Positions 47,461 through 55,865 are shown, counted from the first letter of the stretch. The stretch: 64,000 bases of DNA from Streptomyces achromogenes (GCF_030816715.1 NZ_JAUSYH010000001.1:6262001-6326000), one strand, 5' to 3'. Program-made: numbers and translations. Notes: generated by a model not told the origin, from the letters alone.

Positions 47461-47692
47461 GCGCAGCGCCGGTGGCGCGAGCACCTGGTTCCGCTCGGGG
47501 TGCGGTTGCTGGTGAAGGTGGTCGCCGACCTCGCCGACCTCACCGAGGGCAGGCGGATCGAGGTCCCGCAGGACGAAGATGGCGACCCGGGAGCCGGCGA
47601 TGGGGGCGCCACCCCTGTTCAGGCCCGAACTCATCGTGCTGCCCGGAACGGCACCCGTCGATGGCAGCAGGTGGACACTTCACACGCACTGA
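47461..47692 (+). pseudogene. Remnant of an unidentified coding sequence
   Basis: Frame one reads protein-like text (RWREHLVPLGVRLLVKVVAD, LADLTEGRRIEVPQDEDGDP) to about 47595. Then the protein-like reading moves by +1 to PLFRPELIVLPGTAPVDGSR and a stop at 47690-47692. No start codon with a ribosome binding site is seen. I take it as the decayed 3' end of a gene cut by the cassette insertion; the family is not recognised and the call is tentative. Confidence 0.35.
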
Positions 47693-47768
47693 AGGAGGCA
47701 CCGCACGCGACGGTGACGTGCCGGGAGGGGCGTCTCGAACACGCCGTGCGCAGGGCCTGCTGCCCACC

Positions 47769-48464
47769 GTGCCCCTGAGCCCCCTCGAACACGACCGCCG
47801 TTACGGCGAGTTGGACCAGGTGATCCGCGCCTACGCCGGCCAGCCGGCGGACGACACCCCCGACAAGCCGAGCCACGCTCTGACCGCCTACATGCGTCAA
47901 ACCTGGCACACCCGCCCCTGGGCCCTGGCCGTGGCGGAACGCCAACTGCGCGAGTACGCCGACAACCCGCCGGGCCGACTCCGGCTCCGCCTGGGCGAGT
48001 TCTACGCCGTCCCGGACGTCGGCCTGCCCGAGGGCGAGATGAAACAGTGGCTGTACTGCCTGGCCGACCACATCAAGCGAAGCGTCGAGCAGGGCGAGGT
48101 CCCGCTGCCCGCAGTCCCCGCCACCCACTGGGAGTGGCACGCCCGCTTCCCGGAAGTGGGCCAGTTTCTCGGCGGCTGGTTCTCGCAGGACATGCCGGAC
48201 GAGTTCGACGACCACGACGCGGCCGTCGACGACTACCGCACGACCACCGACCCGCACCTCGTAGCCCGCCTCGTCGGCGAACTGCACGAACTGCTCGCCC
48301 TCGACCTGGACGAGTCCGACTACGCCTTGGCCGTAGTCGAGTTGGGCATGGAGGTCGACCCGCCGGCCCCGTACGCCCCCAGCGGCTGGCTCGCGCTCGT
48401 CGCGGGCCGACTGAGCGCCCCGCGCTCCGACTACGGCCCCGGTGCGCCGACAGACGTGCCCTGA
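47769..48464 (+). CDS. CdiI-type contact-dependent inhibition immunity protein
   Basis: Protein of 231 residues. The text SPLEHDRRYGELDQVIRAYA, WALAVAERQLREYADNPPGR and HWEWHARFPEVGQFLGGWFS matches what I remember as streptomycete proteins annotated as contact-dependent growth inhibition immunity (CdiI_2-like). Acidic, soluble, no signal. GTG at 47769 starts the conserved part; the longer open frame upstream is nonsense. Such proteins neutralise a toxin delivered by contact, here plausibly by ESX. No intact toxin gene lies next to it; the remnant at 47461 or lost DNA may have held one. Confidence 0.65.
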   Translation: MPLSPLEHDRRYGELDQVIRAYAGQPADDTPDKPSHALTAYMRQTWHTRPWALAVAERQLREYADNPPGRLRLRLGEFYAVPDVGLPEGEMKQWLYCLADHIKRSVEQGEVPLPAVPATHWEWHARFPEVGQFLGGWFSQDMPDEFDDHDAAVDDYRTTTDPHLVARLVGELHELLALDLDESDYALAVVELGMEVDPPAPYAPSGWLALVAGRLSAPRSDYGPGAPTDVP

Positions 48465-48638
48465 CGGGCGACCAGGTCATCTCGCGGTCAAGCACTGATC
48501 TGGCCACGGCTAAACACCCGTATGCGTTCCGCATGTTCCGCCCTCACCGACCGGAAATAGCCGGACTTGCCCGAAAGCGGCCTGGCTACGGTGGTGCCGC
48601 CACAGCATCCGCAGGTTCACGGGGAACAGGAGACGGCG

Positions 48639-49208
48639 GTGGGCACACCCATGCGTTCAAGCCTCCTCGACTACATCGAGGAGCCGCCCGCAGCGCCGCG
48701 CACAGGGGCGGATCCGGCGGCGTCTCCGCCGACGCCGGAGCCGGGTAGATCGCGCCTTCTCGAATACGCCGAGGCCACCACAGGGACCGGAGCAACGCGG
48801 CCCGCATTCCCGGGTCCCAAGCCCGGCGTCCCCGCCTACCACACCCCCGTGTTCGTCCCGGCCCACCCCCGGTACGCCGACGTCACGGACGCGGACGGCC
48901 GTCCGGTCCGCATGCCCTTCATCGCATACGAACTCTTCCAACACCCAACGACCGAAACCGGAACCGGAACCGGAACCGAAGACACCACAGGGACCGGGAC
49001 CGGAACTGCGGCCTTCGCCTTCACGACCCGCGAGAGGCTCGTCGCCGCGCTCGGCGAGGCCCAGCCATGGGTCGCCACTTCGATCGGCCCCCTGGCCGAG
49101 GCCGTCGGCGCGTACGACGCGACGGTCCTCCTCGACCCACGGGTCGCCCCCGGCAGGCACAACTGGCAGCCGGACGACCTGTCCGCCTACGCCCGGGAGA
49201 CGCGCTGA
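48639..49208 (+). CDS. ESX-associated protein, SseB/SAV_915-like C-terminal domain
   Basis: Protein of 189 residues. An N-terminal 60 residues are Pro/Ala-rich with two LLDYIEE/LLEYAEA words. A domain with VFVPAHPRYADVTDADGRPV and AFTTRERLVAALGEAQPWVA follows, which resembles SseB-like or SAV_915 proteins found beside T7SS genes. A Thr/Gly repeat (TETGTGTGTEDTTGTGTGT) breaks it. GTG at 48639 with AGGAG is the start; a further open frame upstream lacks one. It overlaps the next gene by one base. Role unknown; possibly a chaperone or immunity-like partner. Confidence 0.65.
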   Translation: MGTPMRSSLLDYIEEPPAAPRTGADPAASPPTPEPGRSRLLEYAEATTGTGATRPAFPGPKPGVPAYHTPVFVPAHPRYADVTDADGRPVRMPFIAYELFQHPTTETGTGTGTEDTTGTGTGTAAFAFTTRERLVAALGEAQPWVATSIGPLAEAVGAYDATVLLDPRVAPGRHNWQPDDLSAYARETR

Positions 49209-49510
49209 TGCCGCCCGACTTCAAGGCCGTCCTCGGCGACCTCACCTCGATGTCCACGACCTTCCACGACGAGGCCGTCAACTACCGCAAGCTGCACGCC
49301 GACGTCGCCCCGCCCCTGGTCAGCGGCGGCGACGCAGGCCTCGACCACGCGCTCGAAGAGGTCGCCGACCTCATCGTCGCCCTGCACATCGGGTTCGCCG
49401 ACCGCCTCGACGACCACGGCGACAAGGTGACGTACGCCCGCGACTCGTTCCGGCGACACGACATCGACGTACACGGACTCTTCGAGGACCTGATGGCGGA
49501 GGACGGCTGA
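49208..49510 (+). CDS. Small helical ESX partner protein (EspC/WXG-like)
   Basis: Protein of 100 residues, predicted helical hairpin (FKAVLGDLTSMSTTFHDEAV, then ALEEVADLIVALHIGFADRL) with a Gly-containing turn LVSGGDAG instead of WXG. Its ATG overlaps the previous TGA and its TGA overlaps the next ATG, so three genes are translated in series. Small partners of this kind escort larger T7SS effectors; here the partner would be the 424-residue protein that follows. Confidence 0.7.
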   Translation: MPPDFKAVLGDLTSMSTTFHDEAVNYRKLHADVAPPLVSGGDAGLDHALEEVADLIVALHIGFADRLDDHGDKVTYARDSFRRHDIDVHGLFEDLMAEDG

Positions 49511-50784
49511 TGACCGACAGCTGGGTCGGCGGCGACATCGGCGGACTGCGCACGATGGCCGAGACGTACAAGAACGCCAAGGACAAGCTCGACGACGTCA
49601 TCACCCCCGTCAGCCGCGCCGTCGAGGCCCTGGTGGGCGACGCCGCCTGGAAGGGCGAGGCGGCCGAGACCTTCCGCGCCACCTGGAGCGAGGACGCCCT
49701 GACGGCCGGGGCTTTCGCCACGCTCGTGCACAGCACGGGCGACATCCTCGACACGCTCGTCGGCGCGCTCACGGCCTGCGAGACGGCCTTGCAGAACGCC
49801 GAGCACGTCGCCACGGGCAAAGGCGTCCCCATGGGGGAGAAGGGCGTCCCGCTGGAGTTGCTCACCGCGAGTCCGCCCAGCTCCGACGATCAGAAGACGA
49901 TCGCCGCCCTCGTCGAGTACGGCAAGGTCCGCAGCGAGATCCTGCACACCGCCCAGCACGCGCGTCTCGTCGCTGCGGACGGTCTGCGTGGCCTCTACGC
50001 GCAGGTGACGTCACCGGTCTCGACCGGAGACAAGATCACCATCGCGGACGCCCTGCGCGGTCTCTACGCCTACGACGCCGAGGACGCCCGAGCCGGCGGC
50101 AAAAAGGCCCGCGCACTGATCGACGACGCCAGGGCCGAGGAACGGGCCGCCAAGAAGGGACTGCGTGCGGAGCGCAAGGCCTTCCAGAAGGCCGGCCGCG
50201 CGCTGCCGGACGATCTTCCTGCCAAGGGCGCCTACCGGGACGCGGTGACACAGGTCGACTCCCTGGAGGACGCCATCGCCCGTGCCGACCACGGGAGCAC
50301 GGCCCTGCCCTACGACCGCGCCCTCAACGTCAAGCTGGCCGATGCGGCAGACGCGCTGCGCCTCGGCGAAGGCGTCGCGAAACTCCCCGAGTTCCTCAGG
50401 GAGATCCCGGTGCTGGACGTCGCGGCGGCCGCCGCCTGCGGCCTGGTGGAAGCCAAGGACGACCATGACAAGGGCTGGTCGTGGCAGCACTCCGTGGTCG
50501 TCGACGGCGGAGTGGCGCTCGGCGGTGTGGCCGTCGGCGCAGCCGTGGTGGCCGCCCTGCCGGTCGAGGGAGCGGCGGCGGTAGCCGTGGTCGGCGTGGG
50601 GGCGACGATTCTCGCGACAGACGTGCTGGACCACTCGTTCCACGAGCACTGGAGCGAGGACATCCACGACCACGGGGTGGTCGGCGGCGTGCTGCACGGT
50701 GCCGGAAACGTCGCCACAGAGACGGGAGGCGACGTCGTACGCCTCGGGAAGGACATCTGGAATGGCGTCACGGGCCTCTTCTAA
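49510..50784 (+). CDS. Candidate T7SS effector with WXG head and hydrophobic C-terminus
   Basis: Protein of 424 residues. An N-terminal WXG100-like domain carries WKGEAAETF (W47, G49). A helical middle, strongly charged near 190-240 (EERAAKKGLRAERKAFQKAG), leads to two Gly/Ala/Val membrane-like stretches (VVVDGGVALGGVAVGAAVVA and VAVVGVGATILATDVL, about 327-372). The end reads HEHWSEDIHDHGVVGGVLHG and KDIWNGVTGLF. No nuclease or enzyme motif is seen. The layout partner - effector - two membrane proteins suggests a secreted, possibly membrane-active, toxin; this is inference from architecture. Confidence 0.65.
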   Translation: MTDSWVGGDIGGLRTMAETYKNAKDKLDDVITPVSRAVEALVGDAAWKGEAAETFRATWSEDALTAGAFATLVHSTGDILDTLVGALTACETALQNAEHVATGKGVPMGEKGVPLELLTASPPSSDDQKTIAALVEYGKVRSEILHTAQHARLVAADGLRGLYAQVTSPVSTGDKITIADALRGLYAYDAEDARAGGKKARALIDDARAEERAAKKGLRAERKAFQKAGRALPDDLPAKGAYRDAVTQVDSLEDAIARADHGSTALPYDRALNVKLADAADALRLGEGVAKLPEFLREIPVLDVAAAAACGLVEAKDDHDKGWSWQHSVVVDGGVALGGVAVGAAVVAALPVEGAAAVAVVGVGATILATDVLDHSFHEHWSEDIHDHGVVGGVLHGAGNVATETGGDVVRLGKDIWNGVTGLF

Positions 50785-51298
50785 GGCTTCTGCCCAGGAA
50801 ACACCCGTTCTCATTCCGGCGCTGCCGAAGCTCGGGACGACCTGGTACAAGCGCGGGACGCTCTACTGGCTGTGCCGCGCCCGCACCACCGTCTTCCTCC
50901 TCGTGGTGATGGCCATGGTCTGCTTCTTCGCGCTCAACCTCTACCGGGGGTTCACCAGCGAGTGGACGCCGCCCGCGCGCACCGTCGCCAACTGGGTGCA
51001 GGCGGCGGCGTCCTGTGTGGCTCTGCCCTGGGGCTGGCTCAAGCAGCGCCGAGGTCACCGCGAGGCGCTGCTGAACCCGCCCACGCCCGAGCAGACCCGC
51101 CTGGCCAAGAGCGACCACAACAGACGCGCCCCCGGCCGGATCGCCGCCGGCCGGGGCCTCGTCCTGCTCGCCGCCCCCGTCCTGCCGGCGTTCGCCGCGT
51201 ACATCGTCGGCTGGCTCACGGCGTGGCTCACGGTCCGCGAATACCCCAGTGAGGTGGGAGCTCGACGCTGGCTGGAGAAGCACGGGTCCCGACCATGA
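50762..51298 (+). CDS. Three-helix membrane protein A, candidate immunity protein
   Basis: Protein of 178 residues with three hydrophobic segments: TVFLLVVMAMVCFFALNL (about 43-60), VANWVQAAASCVALPWGWLK (75-94) and LVLLAAPVLPAFAAYIVGWL (133-152). The ATG at 50762 lies inside the end of the effector gene (23-base overlap) with GGGAAGGA about 12 bases upstream, so it is coupled to it. Its paralogue follows at once. Shared words are LGTTWYxRGT, KQRRxHR, PPTPxQ and VREYPSEVGARRWL. No known domain. Immunity is inferred from position, membrane nature and duplication. Confidence 0.7.
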   Translation: MASRASSKASAQETPVLIPALPKLGTTWYKRGTLYWLCRARTTVFLLVVMAMVCFFALNLYRGFTSEWTPPARTVANWVQAAASCVALPWGWLKQRRGHREALLNPPTPEQTRLAKSDHNRRAPGRIAAGRGLVLLAAPVLPAFAAYIVGWLTAWLTVREYPSEVGARRWLEKHGSRP

Positions 51299-51801
51299 CG
51301 ACGCAGTCACCCCCCGACCCGATCCCGCTTCTGCCAGGACTGGGCACCACCTGGTACGAGCGGGGTACGCGCTATCGGGCACGCCGGATCTGGACGGCCG
51401 TCCTGTTCCTCCTCGTCCTCGCCTTCTCCTGCTACATCGCGCTCAGGCTCTACTTGGGCGTTCCCCGCAGCGACCTGCCGCCCGCCGTGCGCAGCGCGTG
51501 GGACTGGACACAGGCGGCCGCGTCCGGCGTGGCTGTCGTGTGGGGGTGGATGAAGCAGCGCCGCGATCACCGCAGAAAACTTCTCGCTCCTCCCACACCC
51601 CAGCAGATGTGGGACGCCAAGCGCGGAGAGAGCAGACGCGCCGGGGGACTGGCCCGTGCGGCTGTCCTCCCCCTGCTGATCGCGGCACCCGTCCTGCCGG
51701 CGATCGTCGCGTGGGGCGTCGGCTGGCTCGTAGCCATGCTCACGGTCCGGGAGTACCCGAGCGAAGTCGGTGCCCGGCGCTGGCTGGCGCAGAGGATGTG
51801 A
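51295..51801 (+). CDS. Three-helix membrane protein B, paralogue of A
   Basis: Protein of 168 residues with the same plan as the preceding one: LGTTWYERGTRYRARRIWT, helices at about 34-52, 68-86 and 125-150, and the ending LTVREYPSEVGARRWLAQRM. It overlaps its neighbour by four bases. The two differ most in the first helix and the loops, the pattern expected of duplicated immunity genes drifting to match different toxins, but a paired membrane complex is equally possible. Confidence 0.7.
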   Translation: MTTQSPPDPIPLLPGLGTTWYERGTRYRARRIWTAVLFLLVLAFSCYIALRLYLGVPRSDLPPAVRSAWDWTQAAASGVAVVWGWMKQRRDHRRKLLAPPTPQQMWDAKRGESRRAGGLARAAVLPLLIAAPVLPAIVAWGVGWLVAMLTVREYPSEVGARRWLAQRM

Positions 51802-51862
51802 CGTTCTGCGAAGAATAGGTGGTGTGCCCAAGGAGCGGTAGCAGGGTTGTTGCATATGGCAG

Positions 51863-51891
51863 TTGGGACTGTCGGAGGAGGTCGTTAGAGT
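51863..51891 (+). promoter_or_regulatory. Promoter upstream of the 51975 gene
   Basis: TTGGGA (51863-51868) and TAGAGT (51886-51891) are separated by 17 bases in the 173-base gap. This fits a housekeeping-sigma promoter and starts a new transcript after the membrane protein pair. Confidence 0.6.
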
Positions 51892-51974
51892 GGTCGTGTT
51901 GCGGTCATGAACACGTGAGAGGCGCGGAGTGAGCTGCTCAGGACGGGCAGCGGAAAACGGGGAGATGGGCTGTC

Positions 51975-52406
51975 GTGATTCCTGCGGACACAGGTGGGGG
52001 CGCCGACATGCGGCGCGGCTACATGGCGCTCTCGACGTTCAAGAAGCGGGTGGACGACCTGCTCACGGCCTTCGAGAAATCTGCGGGCGGCTCCGCCAAG
52101 GTCGCGGGACACAGCCTGTCGGCGGCCACGTTCGGAGCGGGTGAGTTCCCGGAGGCAAAGACCCTCCACCTGCAGTACGAGCGCGTCCACGAGCGCATCA
52201 CCGCGCTCTCCAAGTCACTTGGGCTCCAGCTGGAGGCGATGCAGATCGCCGTGCACGGCGTGGACGTCACCTTCGACAACCTGGAAGACGAACTGCGGTA
52301 CCGGTTCCACGAGATCCGGGCCGAGGTCAACCAGGATCGAGACGCGATGATGCACGAGCAGATCAAGCGTGACAACAACGCCGACCACACCGACGCGGGG
52401 TACTGA
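51975..52406 (+). CDS. Conserved helical ESX-locus protein
   Basis: Protein of 143 residues, nearly all helical (LSTFKKRVDDLLTAFEKSAG, VHERITALSKSLGLQLEAMQ, DNLEDELRYRFHEIRAEVNQ), WXG-sized but without the WXG motif. GTG at 51975 with GGGAGATGGG upstream. Its TGA overlaps the next ATG by one base, pairing it with the WXG/PPE-like protein that follows, as PE/PPE-type partners are paired in mycobacteria. No family name recognised. Confidence 0.7.
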   Translation: MIPADTGGGADMRRGYMALSTFKKRVDDLLTAFEKSAGGSAKVAGHSLSAATFGAGEFPEAKTLHLQYERVHERITALSKSLGLQLEAMQIAVHGVDVTFDNLEDELRYRFHEIRAEVNQDRDAMMHEQIKRDNNADHTDAGY

Positions 52407-54121
52407 TGAGCGGCGACAAGAAGCCGGACCACTACCAGGCGGAACGCCAGGACGCGACCCAGCAGAACAGCGGCGTGGACGACGCCGTGAACAAGGCTGT
52501 GGTGATCAGCCCCGGGATGCTCAGCAGTCCCGGCGGCTTCGGCAACACCAGCTTCGAGGGCTACGAGCTCAACACCATGATCGACATCGTCGAAGGGGCG
52601 AGCCCGGAGACGCTGGAGAGCGCCGCCACGGCCCTCGTCGACGCCCGGGACGCCATCAACGAAGCCGCCGACGAACTCAGCCGCAACCTGGGCAACGTCG
52701 ACTGGGAGGGCGAGGCCCACACCGCCTTCTACACCTGGGGCATGAACCTGACGACCACGGCTCTGGAACTCGCCACGTACACCGACGAGGTGGGCACCCA
52801 GGTCCTGGCGGCAAGCTCCGGCCTCGCCTCCGTACGCAAGTCGATGCCTCCGCGCGACAGCCGCATCGTCCCCAAGAAGGTCGACGACATCCCGACGCCT
52901 CAGCGTGTCGAGGGCAACGCGGAGTACACGGCGGCGGTCAAGGCCGAGAAGGACCGCCAGGAGGCCATCAACCAGATGTACCGACTGGCGTCGTTCTACA
53001 CGGTGTCGAGCGGGATGATGGAAATGGCGAAGGAACCGGTCTTCCCGGAGATGCCGAGTGTGGGCGTGCCGACGCCGCCGCCGTCCTATGGCGTTCCTGT
53101 CGATCCAGCAGTTGGCCGCCACGGGTCTCTTTCGACCGTGAGCGACTCAGGTAGCACGCACAGAAGCACGATGGACACGGTGTCGGCGCCCACGCGTTCC
53201 GGCGAGCAGTTGCCGTCCCACGAAGCCGTGGACGAGGTCGTGACGTCTCCGGAGACCCATGTCGGTACAGAGATCGACAGCGTCGGGACGCTGCCGCCGC
53301 AGGACACAGCGAAGCCGACGAACATTGTGCCGCCTTCGACGGTAGGGCCCAGCGCAACTCCGGCGGGAACGATGCCTTCCTTCGGTCCTACAGGTGTGCC
53401 TGCGACCTTCCGTGGACCGGTCGGCCGTTCCCCAGTGTTCGGTGGGGCGCCGGTAAGCAGGCTGCCCGGAACGTCGCAGGGGCGGGTCGGCGGCATGCCG
53501 GGCGGCAGCGCAACTGGGCGCACGGGGACCGGCCCCATGGGGTCGACGGGGCGTACCGCTGCAGCAGGCAAGGCAGTCGGTCGAGCCCCAGGCCCCATGG
53601 GGAGAAGTGTGGTCGGCGGTGTACCGCAGTCCGGCGGGCAGGCAGCCGGGCGCACTAGCGGGGCCCAGCGTGGACCCGTCACCGGAATGGGTGCCACGAA
53701 CCCCGGACGACCGGGCGCAGGGCGCGTCGGAACCGGACGCACCGGCGATGGCGTAGTCGGCGGGAAGCCTGTCGGCAAGGGTGCCTCCAGCCCCAATGGC
53801 TCGAGGTTGCCGCGCGGCACGGTCGTCGGCGGTGAGGGTGCATCCACGTCGCGAGCCGCGGGCGAACGGCCCGGACAGCGTGGGGTGGTTGGCGCACCCC
53901 GTTCAACGGCGGTCCCAGCCGCAGGGCAGGCGGCTCGCCGCCCCGTCGGTAGCCCTGACGCCGTGGTCGGAACCCCAAGAGGAGGAGTTTCCGGAAGCAG
54001 GAACAGCGGAAGCCCCTCCGGTGGGCCGGCCACAGTGCGTGGTTCTGCACGCAATCAGGGTTCGGGCGAGAAGCATTCGCGTCGTGGCGAGCGGCGCGAT
54101 GACGCGTCGGCGACCGACTGA
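52406..54121 (+). CDS. WXG/PPE-like ESX protein with long Gly-rich tail
   Basis: Protein of 571 residues. The first 210 residues are helical with the turn DWEGEAHTAFYTWGMNL (W near 98), resembling a WXG/PPE-like domain. The remaining 360 residues are Gly/Pro/Thr/Arg-rich low complexity ending in Arg/Asp-rich residues. The tail from about 53080 is clearly lower in third-position GC than the head. It forms a pair with the preceding gene. Likely a secreted or surface protein of the ESX system; function unknown. Confidence 0.7.
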   Translation: MSGDKKPDHYQAERQDATQQNSGVDDAVNKAVVISPGMLSSPGGFGNTSFEGYELNTMIDIVEGASPETLESAATALVDARDAINEAADELSRNLGNVDWEGEAHTAFYTWGMNLTTTALELATYTDEVGTQVLAASSGLASVRKSMPPRDSRIVPKKVDDIPTPQRVEGNAEYTAAVKAEKDRQEAINQMYRLASFYTVSSGMMEMAKEPVFPEMPSVGVPTPPPSYGVPVDPAVGRHGSLSTVSDSGSTHRSTMDTVSAPTRSGEQLPSHEAVDEVVTSPETHVGTEIDSVGTLPPQDTAKPTNIVPPSTVGPSATPAGTMPSFGPTGVPATFRGPVGRSPVFGGAPVSRLPGTSQGRVGGMPGGSATGRTGTGPMGSTGRTAAAGKAVGRAPGPMGRSVVGGVPQSGGQAAGRTSGAQRGPVTGMGATNPGRPGAGRVGTGRTGDGVVGGKPVGKGASSPNGSRLPRGTVVGGEGASTSRAAGERPGQRGVVGAPRSTAVPAAGQAARRPVGSPDAVVGTPRGGVSGSRNSGSPSGGPATVRGSARNQGSGEKHSRRGERRDDASATD

Positions 54122-54149
54122 TCGCACAAGAGCGAGGACATACAGAGTC

Positions 54150-55439
54150 ATGGTGGCAGGGATCAGCCGACGCGGCGGGCGGAGCATGTCTTTCGCGGGA
54201 CGAAACGGGAGACGGGTTTCCGCCGTCTGTTCAACGCTTGGTGCCTTGGCCGTCCTCTCGGCAGGTCTGGCTCCGAGCGCGTCGGCCGCTGACGTTCAGT
54301 CCCAGCAGTGGTACCTGTCTGCGATGAAGGCCGACGAAATGTGGAAGGCGAGCACCGGCAAGGGTGTAAAGGTCGCCGTTGTCGACACGGGAGTCAACCC
54401 CGACACTCCTTCCTTGAGGGGGCAAGTGCTTGTGGGAGAGGTTCCCGCATCTGTCGGCTACAAGGCGACCTCGGACTACACCGGACACGGCACGAGTATG
54501 GCCGAGCTCATCGTGGGCACAGGTGCCAGCGGTGGCCTGAAGGGGCTTGCTCCGGATGCGAAGATTGTCCCTTACCGCATTGCTCTCGAAGGCCTGAGCG
54601 ACAAGAGCGAAGAGAAGAAGTCGCCCCTGCTGCAGAACGTGATCAAGACCATCGCCGACAGCGATGCAAAGATCATCAGCATGTCCTTCACGGGGGCTAT
54701 CGATTTTCCTGGCGTGCGAGAAGCGGTCGCCTACGCGCACTCCAAAGGCAAGTTGTTGATCGCGGGCACCGGCAATGACGCGGAGACGAAGAATTCCATC
54801 GGCTACCCAGCCGCTTACCCCTACGTGGTCGGCGTTGCTGCTTCCGACAAGTCCGGGACGGTCGGAAAGTTCTCGGAGCATGGCAACTACGTCGACCTGG
54901 CTTCCCCCGGCCTGAACGTGCCGACCTGGTGTGACAACACCTTCCGTTCCTACTGCACCGGCCAGGGCACCAGCCAGGCCACAGCCATCGCCTCCGCCTC
55001 CGCCGCCCTCATCTGGTCCGCCCACCCCAAGTGGACGGCCAACCAGGTCCTCGCCAGCCTGATCGACACCGCCGGACGCGACTGGGCGAAGGACGACCCG
55101 AGCACGTACCTCGGATACGGCCTGATCCGCCCCCGCAAGGTGCTGGAGAACAAGAACTTCAACCCCGGCCCCGCCGGCACTGACCCCCTCGCCAAGGAAA
55201 ACGCCACGGGCGTGACGGACGCCGCGGGCAAAGCGCCCTCCGTCAGCGCCTCCGCGTCAGCCTCGCCCCAACCCCCGAAGGACTCGACGGACGATCAGGC
55301 CCCCGCAGCAGCAACCGCCGACGCCTCCGGCAACACGATGTGGATCGCGCTCGGAGCCGCAGCGGCCGTTCTGGTGATCGGGGGCGGCGCCTTCGCCGTG
55401 ATCCGCTCACGGCGAGGCGCTGGATCGACCCACGCATGA
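54150..55439 (+). CDS. mycP: Mycosin, subtilisin-like T7SS protease (copy 2)
   Basis: Protein of 429 residues. Signal peptide ending ASAADVQ (near residue 48). Triad: Asp in VAVVDTGVNP, His in YTGHGTSMAE, Ser in GQGTSQATAIAS; oxyanion Asn in GTGNDAET. An Ala/Ser/Pro linker and a C-terminal membrane helix (MWIALGAAAAVLVIGGGAFA) end it. ATG at 54150 is preceded by GAGG at a long spacing; an ATG at 54186 is an alternative. The 5' half is only about 55% GC (55% over 54661-54720) while the 3' half is 75% (54961-55020), so the gene looks like a recombinant. Confidence 0.87.
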   Translation: MVAGISRRGGRSMSFAGRNGRRVSAVCSTLGALAVLSAGLAPSASAADVQSQQWYLSAMKADEMWKASTGKGVKVAVVDTGVNPDTPSLRGQVLVGEVPASVGYKATSDYTGHGTSMAELIVGTGASGGLKGLAPDAKIVPYRIALEGLSDKSEEKKSPLLQNVIKTIADSDAKIISMSFTGAIDFPGVREAVAYAHSKGKLLIAGTGNDAETKNSIGYPAAYPYVVGVAASDKSGTVGKFSEHGNYVDLASPGLNVPTWCDNTFRSYCTGQGTSQATAIASASAALIWSAHPKWTANQVLASLIDTAGRDWAKDDPSTYLGYGLIRPRKVLENKNFNPGPAGTDPLAKENATGVTDAAGKAPSVSASASASPQPPKDSTDDQAPAAATADASGNTMWIALGAAAAVLVIGGGAFAVIRSRRGAGSTHA

Positions 55440-55442
55440 CGA

Positions 55443-55466
55443 AGAACCGTCACACGCAACGGTTCT
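55443..55466 (+). terminator. Hairpin between mycP copy 2 and the Esx pair
   Basis: Stem AGAACCGT/ACGGTTCT around eight bases, starting four bases after the mycP stop. A modest stem; it may attenuate rather than end transcription. Confidence 0.5.
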
Positions 55467-55526
55467 GACACACAGACCACCGCGCAGTCAGCAGCGAATC
55501 GAAGCTCACGAAAAAGGAGTGTCGCA

Positions 55527-55865
55527 ATGGTCGACCGCAAGCTCAATGACGGCGATGTACACAAGCTCCAGAAGGAAGTCATCGACCGGTACGACAACAT
55601 CCGGAGCTCCCTCGCCAAGCTGCAGGGCACGATCGACATGATCGAGAAGGCGTGGACGGGCCAGGGCGCCAACGCGTTCAACGCCAAGCAGACGGAGATC
55701 AACACCCACATGGTGGGGATCGGCAAGATGCTCGAGGACTTCCTCGAGGGCATCCACATGACCAAGACCGACAAGCAGAACCTCGAAGACCAGATCACGG
55801 CGGACCTGACCAAGATCTCGGTCGACGATCTCGGTGGCAAGACGTCGGCGCTCAGCAGCTACTGA
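55527..55865 (+). CDS. esxB: WXG100 protein, EsxB-like
   Basis: Protein of 112 residues, helical hairpin with the WXG turn AWTGQGANAFNAKQ (W43, G45). AAAAAGGAG precedes the ATG. It is longer at the C-terminus than the next Esx protein (ITADLTKISVDDLGGKTSAL), where a secretion signal would lie; a clear YxxxD is not present. It should form a heterodimer with the following protein and be secreted through the EccC machine. In Streptomyces such a pair has been linked to sporulation. Which of the two is called A or B is conventional. Confidence 0.85.
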   Translation: MVDRKLNDGDVHKLQKEVIDRYDNIRSSLAKLQGTIDMIEKAWTGQGANAFNAKQTEINTHMVGIGKMLEDFLEGIHMTKTDKQNLEDQITADLTKISVDDLGGKTSALSSY

